Part shown: piece after piece, positions 31,598 through 44,908 of the stretch | Layout: each line of letters starts with the position of its first letter | Numbering within the stretch: position 1 is the first letter of the stretch | NCBI GenBank assembly: GCA_037039685.1 | Contig: JAWNGF010000001.1 | Span: 6,510,001-6,574,000, forward strand | Direction: 5' to 3' | From: Ceratobasidium sp. AG-K | Taxonomy: Eukaryota; Basidiomycota; Agaricomycetes; Cantharellales; Ceratobasidiaceae | DNA: 64,000 nt | The notes under the pieces: generated by a model | Seen by the model: only the letters and a program-made list of their open reading frames with translations | Databases searched by the model: none | What the model was told of the DNA's origin: nothing | Made by a program: the position numbers and the translations under genes

Positions 31598-32979
31598 ATG
31601 TCTCAATCCATGCGACCTGTCAAGCATCTTGTCTCTCTTGGAATGTTTATACTAGACGAGTTTGAGTTCTCAGACTCTGAAGGAAACCCTACTGGAAAGA
31701 CTCAGCCGACCCAAGTAAGCTACTTCCCTTATCAGGGGCAATCTGGGATTGAAACCACTGCGCTAGATTGGAGGTGGAGGAACATATGCAGTGGTCGGAG
31801 CGCGAATATGGTACGTCTGAACTTGGCGATGAGTGGATATGTTTAGTATTGGCGCAAGCCAACAAGGCTGCCACCATCTAGAGTAGGGCAAATTGTCGAT
31901 CGAGGGCTCGATTTTCCAGCATGGGTTCAGAGTGAACTCGATCACTACGGACTGGAGATGTGGCATTTCCGAGACCCAGCTGATCATAAGACAACGAGGG
32001 CGGTCAATCACTATAGAGGAGAGTTGAGAGGGTAAGCATTCACCCGCGCTTGGCCACTAAAATAACGATATTCACGGGCAGGAGCAGTTTCGACTATCTT
32101 ACCCCCCGTATCCGACTTACCCCCAAGGATCTCCCCGGCACGCCACTCGAATCTCCCCAACAGATTCACTTTGTGTGTTCTCCAGCACGAGCTGCTCAAA
32201 TATTGCAAGATGCAGACGTGTATGGTGCAAAGGACTGGAAGCCATTCACAATATATGAACCAATTCCTGTAAGCTCAGCTCGAACCTTGCCGACCGTATC
32301 ATTTAAGAGGCATGTATGTTTAGTTTCGGTGCGTTCCGGAGGAGTTGCCCGCTCTCAAACAGGTGCTTGGTCAAATCGATATCCTGAGTCCGAATGCCGA
32401 AGAAGCCTTGGGCTTGCTCTCACTCGACAAGTCTGGCGAGAACGATCCGTCGGTCATTGAGTCTGCGGCGGCGGAATTTCTCTCGTTTGGAGTGGGCGCT
32501 CAGGGGTTGGGTCATGTCATTATTCGTTGTGGCGCAATGGGTGCGTACGGAGCCACGTTGAAAGATGGAAGGGTAGAAGGATGGTGGGTGCCTGCGTATT
32601 GGACCTCGGAGGATAAAGGCATGGTAGTAGATGTAACAGGCAAGTTCGGCGATACTGAATGGGGTTGCGAGTTTTGACGAATGGTTCTAGGTGCCGGCAA
32701 TGCATTTTTGGGGGGTCTTTCAGCGGGGCTCAGTCTGTCAAACGGTGACGTTCGTGAAGGTGAGAGCTCCAAGTGCAGTTTCACGTATTCATGCTTATAC
32801 GCTGCCCAGCTGTCTTATATGCAACGGTTTCTGCTGGATACACGATCCAGCAGCTCGGGCTTCCTCGCGTCGAATATAAAAGATCGGGCTCGGCTGAATC
32901 AGTAGAGCTCTGGAACGGAGACTTACCTAAAGATAGACTGGAACGACTCAAACGGCGCTGCACACGATCAGGAGTATAA
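31598..32979 (+). CDS. MAK32: MAK32-like pfkB-family protein
   Basis: Ribokinase (pfkB) fold protein most like yeast Mak32, a protein of unclear biochemical role known from dsRNA killer virus maintenance. Exon 1 (from 31598) encodes VSLGMFILDEFEF; the next exon holds the glycine-rich IGGGGTYAV; then the ARIWLPP...GLDFPAW, RIRLTPKDLPGTP and ILSPNAEEALGLL segments. The C-terminal pfkB signature reads DVTGAGNAFLGGL: the position of the catalytic Asp in GAGD kinases is Asn. Yeast Mak32, as I recall, also departs from the consensus here, so loss of kinase activity is plausible but inferred. The splice between ARI and WLPP needs the acceptor ACAAG at about 31866. Convergent with the NC2-beta gene. 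Confidence 0.8.
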
Positions 32980-33114
32980 TTGAGAATTATGATATCAATA
33001 GAATACATACACGTGTTGAAGTACATGGAGACGGCTGGCTGTAGACGAATGATGATAATACCATTCATCAGTGACTTCAAGTAGGACAGCACATGAGTTC
33101 AATCCGGATTCCAT

Positions 33115-33770
33115 TCATTGCGTCGCTTCAAACCGAGCTCTGCTGGCGGCAAACAACCGTTCTTGCTCGCGGAGCAACTCCTCTTCGGATTTGCCAGAGG
33201 CTTCAAACTTGGACGTTTTCTTCTCTCGATCCTAGGTACTATACTGTCAGCGCACGGATGACGATGAAGGCGAAAGGACTGACTCTCTGAGCCTGTTTGT
33301 GGTCTTTGAGTACACCTTCGACCTCTTCGACGTAAGACTCGAATCCAAGTGTCTGGCAAGGCATAAGTATGGCATACGTGCTAGACACAAGCGAATAGCC
33401 TCGCACCTTCAGCGCCCCAACAATGTGTTCAGGAGAAATAGTCTTCTTAGATTCCTTCTCACAAATTTCGTTGGCTTCGGTCGATATCATGTGGATAAAT
33501 TCTTGCCGTGGATGGGAATCAGCCAAGAGTGCCAAATACGGAGGAGACGTATGGATGAACGGGACTCACCGACACAGCACTCGATAATCAGATCCCTCGA
33601 CTCTTTCGAGCTTAGAATGTCCTTTGGCAAAATCTCTAAGGAATCGGTCAGCCTTGCCGTAACGGCGGTGTCCTGGAGACAAACTCACCGGCGATCAACT
33701 TTTGAACGGTGGCCTTGGGAAGAGACAACTCGTCGTCGGCAGCACCACTGGGTCCTTCATGATCTGACAT
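33115..33770 (-). CDS. NCB2: NC2-beta / Dr1, TATA-binding-protein repressor subunit
   Basis: Histone-fold subunit that pairs with NC2-alpha (Drap1/Bur6) to bind TBP and block TFIIA and TFIIB. Exons on the minus strand: 33689-33770, 33570-33635, 33501 downward, and so on. The protein begins with an acidic segment, then SLPKATVQKLI, the histone fold DILSSKESRDLIIECC-VEFIHMISTEANEICEK, KTISPEHIVGALK-TLGFESYV, and a charged C-terminal helix (KFEASGKSEEELLREQE). The motif PEHIVGALK.LGF is diagnostic for Dr1. Its start is 162 bp from the start of the divergent SmF gene. Confidence 0.93.
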
Positions 33771-33932
33771 GGTCTTCTACTTTATGGTGTCGTTTGAAGA
33801 ATGAGGAAAACTCAATAGTGGCGACTTTGTGATGGTCATTTATCGGTTCTCAGAACTTGGTGTGTGCTCGTGTTGATGTCCTGACCGCACAAGCGCCGGG
33901 CCACAGCTACGACCAAACAACCATACCCAGCA

Positions 33933-34393
33933 ATGTCGGCGGTCAGTAGACTTGCGAAAAAGGCAACAGTTTTTATTGAAAATTTCTACGATTTAGGTCA
34001 CTCCAGTCAACCCCAAACCTTTTCTCCAGGAACTTACCGGGAAGCCCGTCTTTGTTCGTCTCAAGTGGGGATTAGAGTACAAGGGTTATTTGGTTAGCAC
34101 GGACAGCTACATGAACCTTCAGGTGAGTCTGGATCTCCTCCGTCATGGGTCTTTGTTTACTATGCGATGCCTCTAGCTTGCTAACACGGAAGAGTTCGAG
34201 GACGGCAAATCCAACGGAGCATTGGGTGAAGTCTTCATTAGGTACGTCCTCTCGAATCGTGGTACCATTCATTTCTGACATGTTGCCACAGGTGTAACAA
34301 CGTGCTTTATATAAGGTACGTACCTGTTTGCTTTCGGCCTGGACAAAAACTGATGATTTATGTGTTTACAGAGAAGCACCGTCAGAGTCCTAG
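33933..34393 (+). CDS. SMX3: Small nuclear ribonucleoprotein F (SmF)
   Basis: Core spliceosomal Sm protein of the heptameric ring on U1, U2, U4 and U5 snRNAs. The first exon encodes only MSA (33933-33941). The following exon holds [20 protein letters not shown] and the Sm1 motif ([18 protein letters not shown]), followed by the Sm2 region [18 protein letters not shown]; the short last exon encodes EAPSES and TAG at 34391-34393. The length of about 85 residues is normal. The gene ends 70 bp from the end of the convergent phosphopantetheinyl transferase gene. Confidence 0.94.
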
Positions 34394-34463
34394 CATTTTT
34401 CATGTCTATTACGTCCCTTGTACCTCCTGGAAAATCAAAAATGCGGTTATACCCGCTTATCTA

Positions 34464-35333
34464 TTACATCGAGGAGGCTACGCATTCGGCAAGTGCATTC
34501 ACCTCCACAAACTCTACCAGCCCATGCGGCGCGTTATCCAAATGTAGTACACTCGATTGATCCCCGTTGATTTGACGCGCGGTTGATACGACATACGCGT
34601 CCAACGCATGTTGTGTGACAAAAGAGGTGATTTCCCACCCTCGAGGGGGTTTTCCATCCACCGTGACATTGCCGCCAACGACGTCGTATTCAATTCGTGC
34701 GAAATCGTACCCTAGGCCTTCTCCAAGTGCCTTGGTATACGCCTCCTTTACTGTCCACATTCTATAGAGTCTCAGCAGTCGCGTTGGCTCGTCCGCTGCG
34801 CTGGGTTCAAGCTGTTTCTTTTCTCGTTCGGTGAGCTGTTGGTGGGTACGCGTTAGTACTGACACTTGTTGGAGGACTCGCTTACCTGGTCGGTAACAAA
34901 TTCGACAAATTCGTCCATGGTCGTCTTTCGAGGCAACGCTACCCTCATTACATCTATTCCTACAGACTCCCCCGAGCCACAAACGATCGCTACCATGTCG
35001 GAATCATGGGTGACATTGTAGGTCAAGGGCTTCGGACTTTGTAGCTTTCGAGTAAGTGAGTGTTCAAACACTCGGTGGCGTGAGTCTCCGGTCCACTCAC
35101 AATCAGTGGCTTTCCATGCTCAGTCTTTCCAAACTTGATTTGTTCCAGGTGAACATTGTTTTGAGTGAGCCAGTACCGAGGGAGTAGATGGCCAATCAGT
35201 GACCCTTTGCCAACTTGACAATCGAGTTTTTGAGGACGGGCGCAATGGACTTACGCCAAGAGTCCTCTGCGTGATAGAACCGGCGTAGTCTATCTTGTAT
35301 ATCCGGGGGAAGCACGGACATGAGGCGGTCCAT
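34464..35333 (-). CDS. 4'-phosphopantetheinyl transferase (Sfp/Lys5 type)
   Basis: Transfers phosphopantetheine from CoA to carrier proteins (aminoadipate reductase, polyketide and non-ribosomal peptide synthetases). Exon 1 (ATG 35331-35333) encodes MDRLMSVLPPDIQDRLRRFY; exon 2 has RSLIGHLLPRYWL and IKFGKTEHGKP. The magnesium-binding motif is VGIDVM, and the second signature is RLYRMWTVKEAYTKALGEGL. The C-terminal extension (about 80 residues) ends at TAA 34464-34466. The GxD and WxxKE..K residues required for catalysis are present. Confidence 0.92.
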
Positions 35334-35652
35334 GTTCTATATTGCACTTTGAGTGTACAGACGATACTAGTATGCAGTTGAAAGGTACATCACGCTTCAT
35401 AAATTGATCGTCCCATTGAATGCACACGATAAATATACGCGTTGCCTCGTTTGACATTGGATAGTAACCCAAAGCGGTGGTAGTTAATTAGAAGGTCACT
35501 GAAATCCATACCTTCCACATGCCGAAACAACAAGTATCTCGGGCGTGGCTGTGTGTCTTGTTTATATCCTGGAGACGACCACAACCGAGTTGCAAGCCAC
35601 TCAAGCTCTACAAGTATCTCGTTGTGCCTGACCACTCCGAGGACTGTACAAC

Positions 35653-37225
35653 ATGTTGCGATGGTGTAATCTTCAAGTCGTCAAATGCTTCAAATGCATG
35701 GAACGTGCCGCAGAGACAATCACAGGCGTGGCCGGTCCATTCTTCATCGGGTTTGCATGTATTCTTATGGGAACGGGTGTTTTAGTGTTCTGTGAGTATA
35801 TCTTCCCTGCTCCCCACTTGCTTCTAACCGCCCCTATCCAGTCGAAGTAGTTGCACCGACTCTGCCCTGGCCCTTAATAACCATTCCTCTGTGCATGCTT
35901 ATTGCCTCCAACTTATTGGCGCACTACTACTATGTATGTACCATCCATCCAGGCCGACCTGATGATGGTCTGGGTACTGGGGAGGGCCGGGGATGGAACT
36001 GGGCTCCGAAACGTGGGGGAAAGGGCGTCAAGTGGTCTCCGGTCAACCTCTCGGGCTCACCGGGGTCGGATATCGGCGAGAGACAGAATATCCCGAGATG
36101 TAACAGATGTCAAGGACTGAAGCCCGAGGTAAGGTTGAATGTTGCACCAGTGAAATTTGGAATTAACGAATCATCAGCGGACGCATCATTGCCGTGAGTT
36201 TGACATTAGACGCAGACTATACTACATCTCACGGGATTCGACCTGATTAGGCGTATGCAAGTCGTGTATCCTCAAATATGTAAGTTAAAGCGTGGATATG
36301 TGACTGTACTAAAACTAACAATCGCTTTACAGGATCACCACTGTCCCGTAGGCGAGTTTTACGCGGCACTGCGCTGAGTTGTCTGACCGTTTGATAGTGT
36401 AAGTAACGTCGATAAACCTCATAGCTATTCCTAACGGCCACGGCGCAAAGGGATTAATCAATGTGTACGTGGGCAAAAGCATCTGAGTATGCGGTAATCA
36501 CTAACTTGCTCTGTTGCCAGGTTGGATTACGCAACGAAAGACATTTTGTGCTTTTTATGTGAGTAGCTCTAGAAATTGCAGGACTATGGTCGAATCGTAG
36601 CATCAGGTTTTACTTCGTAGTCGCGACGTCCTGCTTTGTTGTTGCCGGATACCCATTTGTTTGGTCAGCTCTAGACTTTGGTCGTAGTGTGAGTTGGACT
36701 GCTTCTGACCAGTACGGCACCCGCCTAACTATACTAGTGGAAGCACCTGACGCCCGAGATGGTATTTGTGATCATCTACATACTTTGCCTGGCGTTGGGA
36801 CTCGCTGTCTCGGTGATGCTCCTTTGGAACATCTATCAGATTGGGACTGGTGTGACTACCGTCGAAGGCTATGACCATGGTATTTATTCTGACAGAGCTC
36901 GAAACCGTGGCGAGGTGCGAAACCCTTGCTGTCCTCGACGGGCCGAGACTGACAACCCATGACAGACATTTGTGAATAGCTACGATCTCGGATTTTTCAA
37001 GAATATTTCCTATTTCTTCAACGTAATCCCTTCAGGATAGTAAGTTTACGTGAAGCCATTTTACTAGAAATTATCTCACCTTCAATTGTTAGTCCATTGT
37101 GGGTCTACCTACTCCCACTTCGAACAGCACCGTACACCGATGGTTTTGTTTGGGCGAGGCGTCAGGGTTATACTCAGCACGCCGGTGTGCGAGATGGGGA
37201 CGAGATGACAGATGATGATGACTAG
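35653..37225 (+). CDS. DHHC-type protein S-palmitoyltransferase
   Basis: Integral membrane enzyme that attaches palmitate to cysteines of target proteins. About eleven exons: 35653-35791 and 35842-36128 encode two TM helices and a cytoplasmic cysteine-rich lead (PRCNRCQGLKPE). Then come the short exons 36178-36193, 36251-36279 and 36333-36347, a single T at 36398, 36451-36464 and 36521-36558, which together give [34 protein letters not shown]. Two more helices follow (FYFVVATSCFVVAGYPFVW, MVFVIIYILCLALGLAV), then the TTVE motif (GVTTVEGYDH) and the PaCCT-like NSYDLGFFKNISYFF. Stop TAG at 37223-37225 after an Asp run. The DHHC cysteine is the acyl acceptor. The 1-nt exon is needed to keep frame (see findings). 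Tandem with the AspRS gene, 125 bp downstream. Confidence 0.92.
36398..36398 (+). other. Predicted single-nucleotide exon (T)
   Basis: It lies between introns 36348-36397 (GTAGGC...CTGAC...GATAG) and 36399-36450 (GTAAGT...CTAAC...CAAAG). Its T joins CCC to GG to form the Trp codon of DHHCPW. Without it the frame shifts after DHHCP. Seen directly in sequence; splicing itself is inferred. Confidence 0.7.
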
Positions 37226-37350
37226 AATTTCGTGTACCGCGACTTGACCCAACGATATAGCATATACGAATTGTATGCACCCAATTTTGTCCCCGATTGG
37301 TTTGAGTGGTCGCTTCTCACACAGCCACCAACTACTTTCTCTGAGCTAAG

Positions 37351-39917
<2,567 letters not shown>

Positions 39918-40133
39918 ACCCCTGTAGAAACTGAATGAATCACACTTCAAGTCCACATAAGTGCGATTGAAAGAAAGTGCATACAACAATTCCTATAGGA
40001 AACATGATGTCGAAAACAAAACGAGAGAACAAACATGTCCGAAAAAAGCATATCAGAAACATATGGAGCGGGCTGTACACTCTAGCGAGATGCTATACAC
40101 TCTAGTCGTAAACCGCCCTGCGTATCGTAAAAC

Positions 40134-42095
40134 CTATCGTGCGTTCTCCTCGGCGGTCACGGTCACACCGCCCTCGCTCGCCGTGTCTTCCTTCTCCCGT
40201 CCCTCTTGTGTGTTGCGTCCAACCGTTCCTCCGCTCCCGCTCCTGGAAAACGAGAACCGCGTTGCAACAGGAGTAGAATCCAACGCAGCCTCACTCATCC
40301 CTTGAATCGTTAAAGTCTGCCCCGAGTCCTGTCCCAGCGGCGTCGGACCCGGCGGAGTATGGAACTGGGACCGTTTCGGGAACGCGTACGATGCCCACCC
40401 TCCATCCCCGCCCTCGACCTTATTCCGTTCCACACTCGACTCTCTCGAAGCAAACCTGCTGCCGTACCCGTCCGATTTGTTGTTATCCTCCCCCCGCGCT
40501 TCCTGGATCATACCCATCAGCGGTGGACTCGCGAGCGGTGAAGAGGCAACGGCTGCATAAGGAAAGTGTTGAGATTGGGACGCAGGGTACCCTACACCAC
40601 CCGTACCGACAATCGGAGGGACGGAATGCCTCCTCCCAGCCGCGCTCCCAGAGTCTGACCAGTCGTTTTGTCCATCGAGCCACGACTTGAGGCCGTTTTG
40701 GCTCGTCGCGGGTGTGCTGGCGAGACCTTGAGTGGTGCTAGAAGTGGCGGGACCGGTTCCCGCGCTAGACGCGGCGCTACCTGGAGCCGTGGTTTCGCCT
40801 GTTGGTGTTTTTGTGCCTGAAAGAATGTCGAGTGGAGCGAGGATGGAGAAGATTGCGTCAGCAGAGGGTTCTTGGGAGGAGTATTCGTCGAATGGGTCGG
40901 GGACAGAGGCGAGGATGTGTTCGAGGGACGGATCGGAACTAGTCCAAGTCAGTGGGAGCTCTATAAGGTGGACGACTAGACTCACGCCTTGGCTGTAATT
41001 CGATCATACACGTCCATAGTCGACCGAACGACAACTGAAACCTAAAGGCAAATTAATTCTTGTTGGCAGGTGGACCCAGGAATAGGGCTCACATTGCCGA
41101 GAACGCCATCCCATATCCGTTGTTCGTGTTCCAACACTTGCTGATAATAGTCGGATTTGAGCTTGTCAAGGTCGTTTACTTGCGCTTGCAGCGTAGCCAG
41201 CGCCGTGCGGAATGAATTCAAGTCTGTCCATTCGTCCGGGATTTAACCCCAGTAGCCGAGCTGTCAAGACTGGTGACGTACCGCGCAACTTCTTCCTCCC
41301 GACTCTCATATTATCGGCCTCTGTCTTCCGAATAAGCCTACTCTTCTCTGTCAGTGCATGCTCATATTCTGCCGTCCGTGTCTAGCAATTCATTGGTCGT
41401 TAGCAAGCAGTAAATAATCTACGTAACAATCACTCACAGCTACAGTCGACTTGTAGGTCTCGTAGCCCTGCCGTAAAGGAGCCTCAAACTTGTGCGCGAG
41501 GGTATGTTCGAGGATCCGCTCGTGATTCGACATCAAGTCTGCCAAAATAGACGCGAATGAGACCTAATCGAGACGGGCGGCAACTGCGGTGGCTCACGGT
41601 GCAGTCCAGCAGCAGCCTAATCAGGATCGAGTCAGACGTGTGAGCCGGAGCTACAGATGTGGGTTGTACATACCTGGAGGTCCTTTCCACACGCATCCGA
41701 CGGTCCTTTGAGTCTATCGTACTGTGGCATGAAAGGCTGAGCCAACTAGACGTAATAGTTCAACTAACCTCGAGCACTTCTCTATCGCCTCTGCAAACTC
41801 GGCGCTCGCAAGGGACACTCCAGACAGTGCCTCTCGGAATGAACGACTCGCGTTCAAGAGCTGTTCGGTCATATTAACTTGTATTTCCATTGTGAAAAGC
41901 TAATCGACTCACCTGCTCAAATGCGTCTGCACTGGCTCTCAAATCTGCCCGGGTAATGATACGCTCTGCTCTCCCAGTAAGCTCACGCACATCCGAGGCA
42001 TTGGTCGTGACCGAGAACGTAGGCGACGTGGGGCGAGTGTTGCCCAACAGCTGAGTGGAATTCAGCGACTGGGTCCGTGTGCGTATCCGGCTCAT
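40134..42095 (-). CDS. IVY1-like BAR-superfamily protein
   Basis: About 530-residue protein with a helical membrane-binding module followed by a disordered tail. Segments in order: SDVRELTGRAERIITRADLR, SADAFEQ-LLNASRSFRDAL, LASAEFAEAIEKCSR, ASGLHHVMSNHERILEHTL, FEAPLRQGYETYKSTV, and LATLQAQVNDLDKLKSDYY. These match the pattern of fungal Ivy1-type inverse-BAR proteins (vacuolar, Rab/Ypt7- and lipid-binding in yeast). From about residue 240 on the large last exon (to 40134) is Ser/Gly/Thr-rich without a domain. The start is chosen at MSRIRTRTQ (42093-42095); an upstream in-frame ATG at 42159-42161 would leave only 28 bp to the start of the divergent bL19m gene. Family assignment is by pattern and moderate. 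Confidence 0.65.
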
Positions 42096-42189
42096 GCTGT
42101 CGTCGTCGGTAGTTGGCGACGTAACGCAATCGGTAATGGAATCATTGGTATTAGTCAGCACGGTCTAACCTATTTTCTACTCTACCACC

Positions 42190-42726
42190 ATGCTCAGCCG
42201 CTTGTTGACTCGCGGGCTGGCGACGGCCGCGAGCAAGCCGTATCCGTTTGCGAGTCTGGTGTCGACGCCTGCACCGCCCCCACTTCCAGAGACCAGGGAC
42301 CGAATGCTCGTCGGCAAAGGTCTCATGGCTCACTTACACAAAACTCTTCCGACTCCCGCTGCACAAACCCTCATGAGCACTTTATTTGCTAAAAACCACC
42401 CAGACCGGGTATTGCCTGGCTCGGTTCTGGCGCTTACTCTCACCCACGCGCCCAACAACTTTTCTGGCGTGCTGATCGCCATTCGTCGAAAGGGCCCCGA
42501 TACGAGCTTTACCTTGCGAAACGTCGTACAACGGACAGGGGTCGAGATGAGGTTTAGCGTAGGCAGCCCAGCAATCAAAGAAATCAAGGTCATTCAGCGA
42601 GCAGGCACGGGAGGAGGAAAGAGCGGGCGCAGGATGAGAAGAGCCAAGTTGTACTACCTGAGGGACCAGCCGGCCAAGATGAACGCTATTTCCGCAGGGG
42701 TCAAGCGTGCGACGGCCAAGTCATAG
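42190..42726 (+). CDS. IMG1: Mitochondrial large-subunit ribosomal protein bL19m
   Basis: Single-exon 178-aa protein. A short basic presequence (MLSRLLTRGLATAASKPYPF) is followed by the L19 fold: HPDRVLPGSVLALTLTH, FSGVLIAIRRKGPDTSFTLRN, VEMRFSVGSPAIKEIKVI and a basic C-terminal RRMRRAKLYYLRD. The FTLRN...GVE.RF...SP.I..I pattern is diagnostic for L19. It starts beside the divergent IVY1-like gene and ends 111 bp from the riboflavin kinase stop. Confidence 0.93.
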   Translation: MLSRLLTRGLATAASKPYPFASLVSTPAPPPLPETRDRMLVGKGLMAHLHKTLPTPAAQTLMSTLFAKNHPDRVLPGSVLALTLTHAPNNFSGVLIAIRRKGPDTSFTLRNVVQRTGVEMRFSVGSPAIKEIKVIQRAGTGGGKSGRRMRRAKLYYLRDQPAKMNAISAGVKRATAKS

Positions 42727-42837
42727 CGGTGCGTGTTTATACAGGCCGGTACGACTCGTGCTCATGTGTACTCAGTTAAACTTCATGGGTATATTAATGA
42801 ATTATGTCTATCACAATCTACTCGGCTCGTCGTCTAC

Positions 42838-43451
42838 TCAGATGTCAGATGCGTGTACTCGATATGCAGGCCGATCGAGCGATTTGAGCGCGACTCGCTT
42901 GTCCGTCTCGATGTCCTCGATGAGCGCCTCTGCATACACCCGTTAGCTCGTGTGCCCACTCAAATACAACGAACCCACCTCGGGAGACATAGTCCAGTTC
43001 AGGCCTAATGTACCCAAGTACTACCACGGTCATCTCGGTCCCGTAGAAATCCTCCTTGTACCCGTGCATAATATGCACCTCCTACACCACGTCAAACCCA
43101 AAATCCAATCGCCCGAAATGCCACTCACCGCAGTCAACTTTTCGTTCTTGTAATACGGATTCCACCCCATACTCATCACCATCGGCCATACTTTCCTATC
43201 CTCTTGAGGCGAAGTATCAGAAAAGTGCACCTTTGCATATCCATAGTAGATCCCAGGCTTCGCCACAGTCGTCATAGGATCAAGAGACTCGTCCGGGAGG
43301 TTAGCTGACACAGCCACGAGTGTGAGCCTCAGTTGCGATAAACTATCAAGCAAAACATACCAGTCAAACATCCCAAATCCCTCCCTCCTCGCCCAAACCC
43401 TCGCTGCACAGCGCCCCTCATGATCACAGGGAAACGGCGCCTCGGGCTCAT
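42838..43451 (-). CDS. FMN1: Riboflavin kinase
   Basis: Phosphorylates riboflavin to FMN. Exon 1 (from ATG 43449-43451) encodes FPVIMRGAVQRGFGRGGRDLGCLT, the nucleotide-binding start of the family; after an intron come ANLPDES, KPGIYYGYAKVHF, VWPMVMSMGWNPYYKNEKLT, then EVHIMHGYKEDFYGTEMTVV, GYIRPELDYVSR, and finally EALIEDIETDKRVALKSLD, ending at TGA 42838-42840. Four exons. The frame is open upstream to an ATG at 43748, so a longer N-terminus (possibly a targeting sequence) cannot be excluded. Confidence 0.93.
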
Positions 43452-43833
43452 CAGCGCCGACGATCGCAGGCCCGTGAGCTCCTGAATGACTCGGTACGCA
43501 GCGGGGCAGTTGGACGAGAGGGCGATCGAATGAGCTCGGCGGCCGTTTTGGTCGTCTGTGAGAAGACATGGCAGAGATGCGGTTGAAATCCGACTGTCGA
43601 CTTTTTGGATTAATATTGGGTTCTGCTCGGTAATCACGGGCACGCAGCGTGGGATTCCGTCATTCGCGTGTTTTAGCGCTGGCCCTGGTTGACTCGAACG
43701 CGCCCATGGCAATATCGACACGTAACATGGGACTTGGCCTGCGATCAACTGAAATTGTATTGCATCGGATTACAGCGTGGCTATACCTTTATAAATATTC
43801 TTCGGAGCTTATGCTGTCGTTCAAGTCACAACA

Positions 43834-44808
43834 ATGTCTGAATCCATGGCCACGTTGATCTATGACTTTCTACCTGCTCTTGCTGCGCTCGATCCTCACC
43901 ATACCTACACAATCACTCCTCTCTCCGTGTGGCTATCGTGAACCTTACTGTCCGGGCAAAAATAACTCCCGCGACCGGAAGATCATGAATGCGTGTTCGG
44001 GACGCTGGATCAATGATCGCCATGTATGCTCCGGCGTACGTTGCATCAATAGGCGAGAGTGCGCCATTTAGCCAGTATAGACAAGTGAGGAATCTACCCA
44101 ATTAGTATATTCTGTGAAATTTTCACACTAAACTTGCCAGGTACCTTCGAAGCTCGTGGCCTTGGCCTATGTCTTTCACAGCCCTCGCTGGGCGCATCAC
44201 ATCCAGTCCAATGTTATCCGGGGGGGGGGGGGGACCCTCCCCCGCTTATTCCACCACGATGCCTGCTTTGTTTATCCTACTTTATGAGCGACCTAGGAGA
44301 TGTATCTACCCGTGATCTATGGTTAAATTCAGAATCGAACTACCATCAGAGCAGGCTGAATCTGCTGGGAGGCTATTTCTGGAGAATTTCTTTTGCCCGT
44401 TTTGGGTTAGCATCGTCGGAGCATTGTCAATAAAAGGTTTGGAGTCTCCATACGTACCACCCAGTTTGAGACCAATAGATTACTAAAACTATGGGCAAGC
44501 TGAAATCACCATCGACCTTCCAACGCACTTTTCGAATCCATCGACACACGAGTTTATCGATCCCGTTGCCAGTGCTTCTCGATTGAACCCCACATGAATA
44601 CATGCGGGCTCGATCCAGACGAGGCATCCTTCCTCGGCAAGGCTTGTCTAGAGATGTAGCGAGCGCCAGCAGAAACCTGGACGAGCCAAGGTGTTTGGGG
44701 TTGGGCGACTGTTGGCCCAAGTCGTTGCTCGTCGGTGTGATAACTTAAGTGTGATTGACTGGGAGTTTGCCCGTATGATCGAGCCGTTGGGTGATTTGGC
44801 GCAATTTA
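43834..44808 (+). pseudogene. APH/choline-kinase-type phosphotransferase, broken, runs into gap
   Basis: Fragments in different frames are collinear with a fungal aminoglycoside-phosphotransferase-fold protein: MATLIYDFLPALAALDP, then VNLTVRAKI, MIAMYAPAYVASIGESAPF, a GT-AG intron-like stretch, VPSKLVALAYVF, LMSDLGDVSTRDLWL, and the catalytic C-terminal LSVIDWEFARMIEPLGDLAQF just before the Ns. The frames do not join by plausible introns alone: there are frame changes near 43975 and after a 14-base G run (44220-44233). I read it as a pseudogene, or a gene with sequencing errors in the G run. Function of the family members is kinase-like on small molecules. Confidence 0.6.
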
Positions 44809-44908
44809 NNNNNNNNNNNNNNNNNNNNNNNNNNNNNNNNNNNNNNNNNNNNNNNNNNNNNNNNNNNNNNNNNNNNNNNNNNNNNNNNNNNNNNNNNNNN
44901 NNNNNNNN
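44809..44908. other. Assembly gap (100 N)
   Basis: Exactly 100 Ns, the usual placeholder for a gap of unknown size. Gene order across it is therefore not guaranteed. Confidence 0.99.

Noticed and set aside
36348..36450. Single 103-bp intron in the DHHC gene instead of two introns and a 1-nt exon
   Set aside because: It would join CCC to GGA and shift the frame, destroying the invariant [12 protein letters not shown] reading that continues perfectly afterwards.
40391..40690. 99-codon plus-strand frame and neighbours at 40359 and 40732
   Set aside because: Antisense to the GC-rich, low-complexity tail of the IVY1-like gene; no domain.
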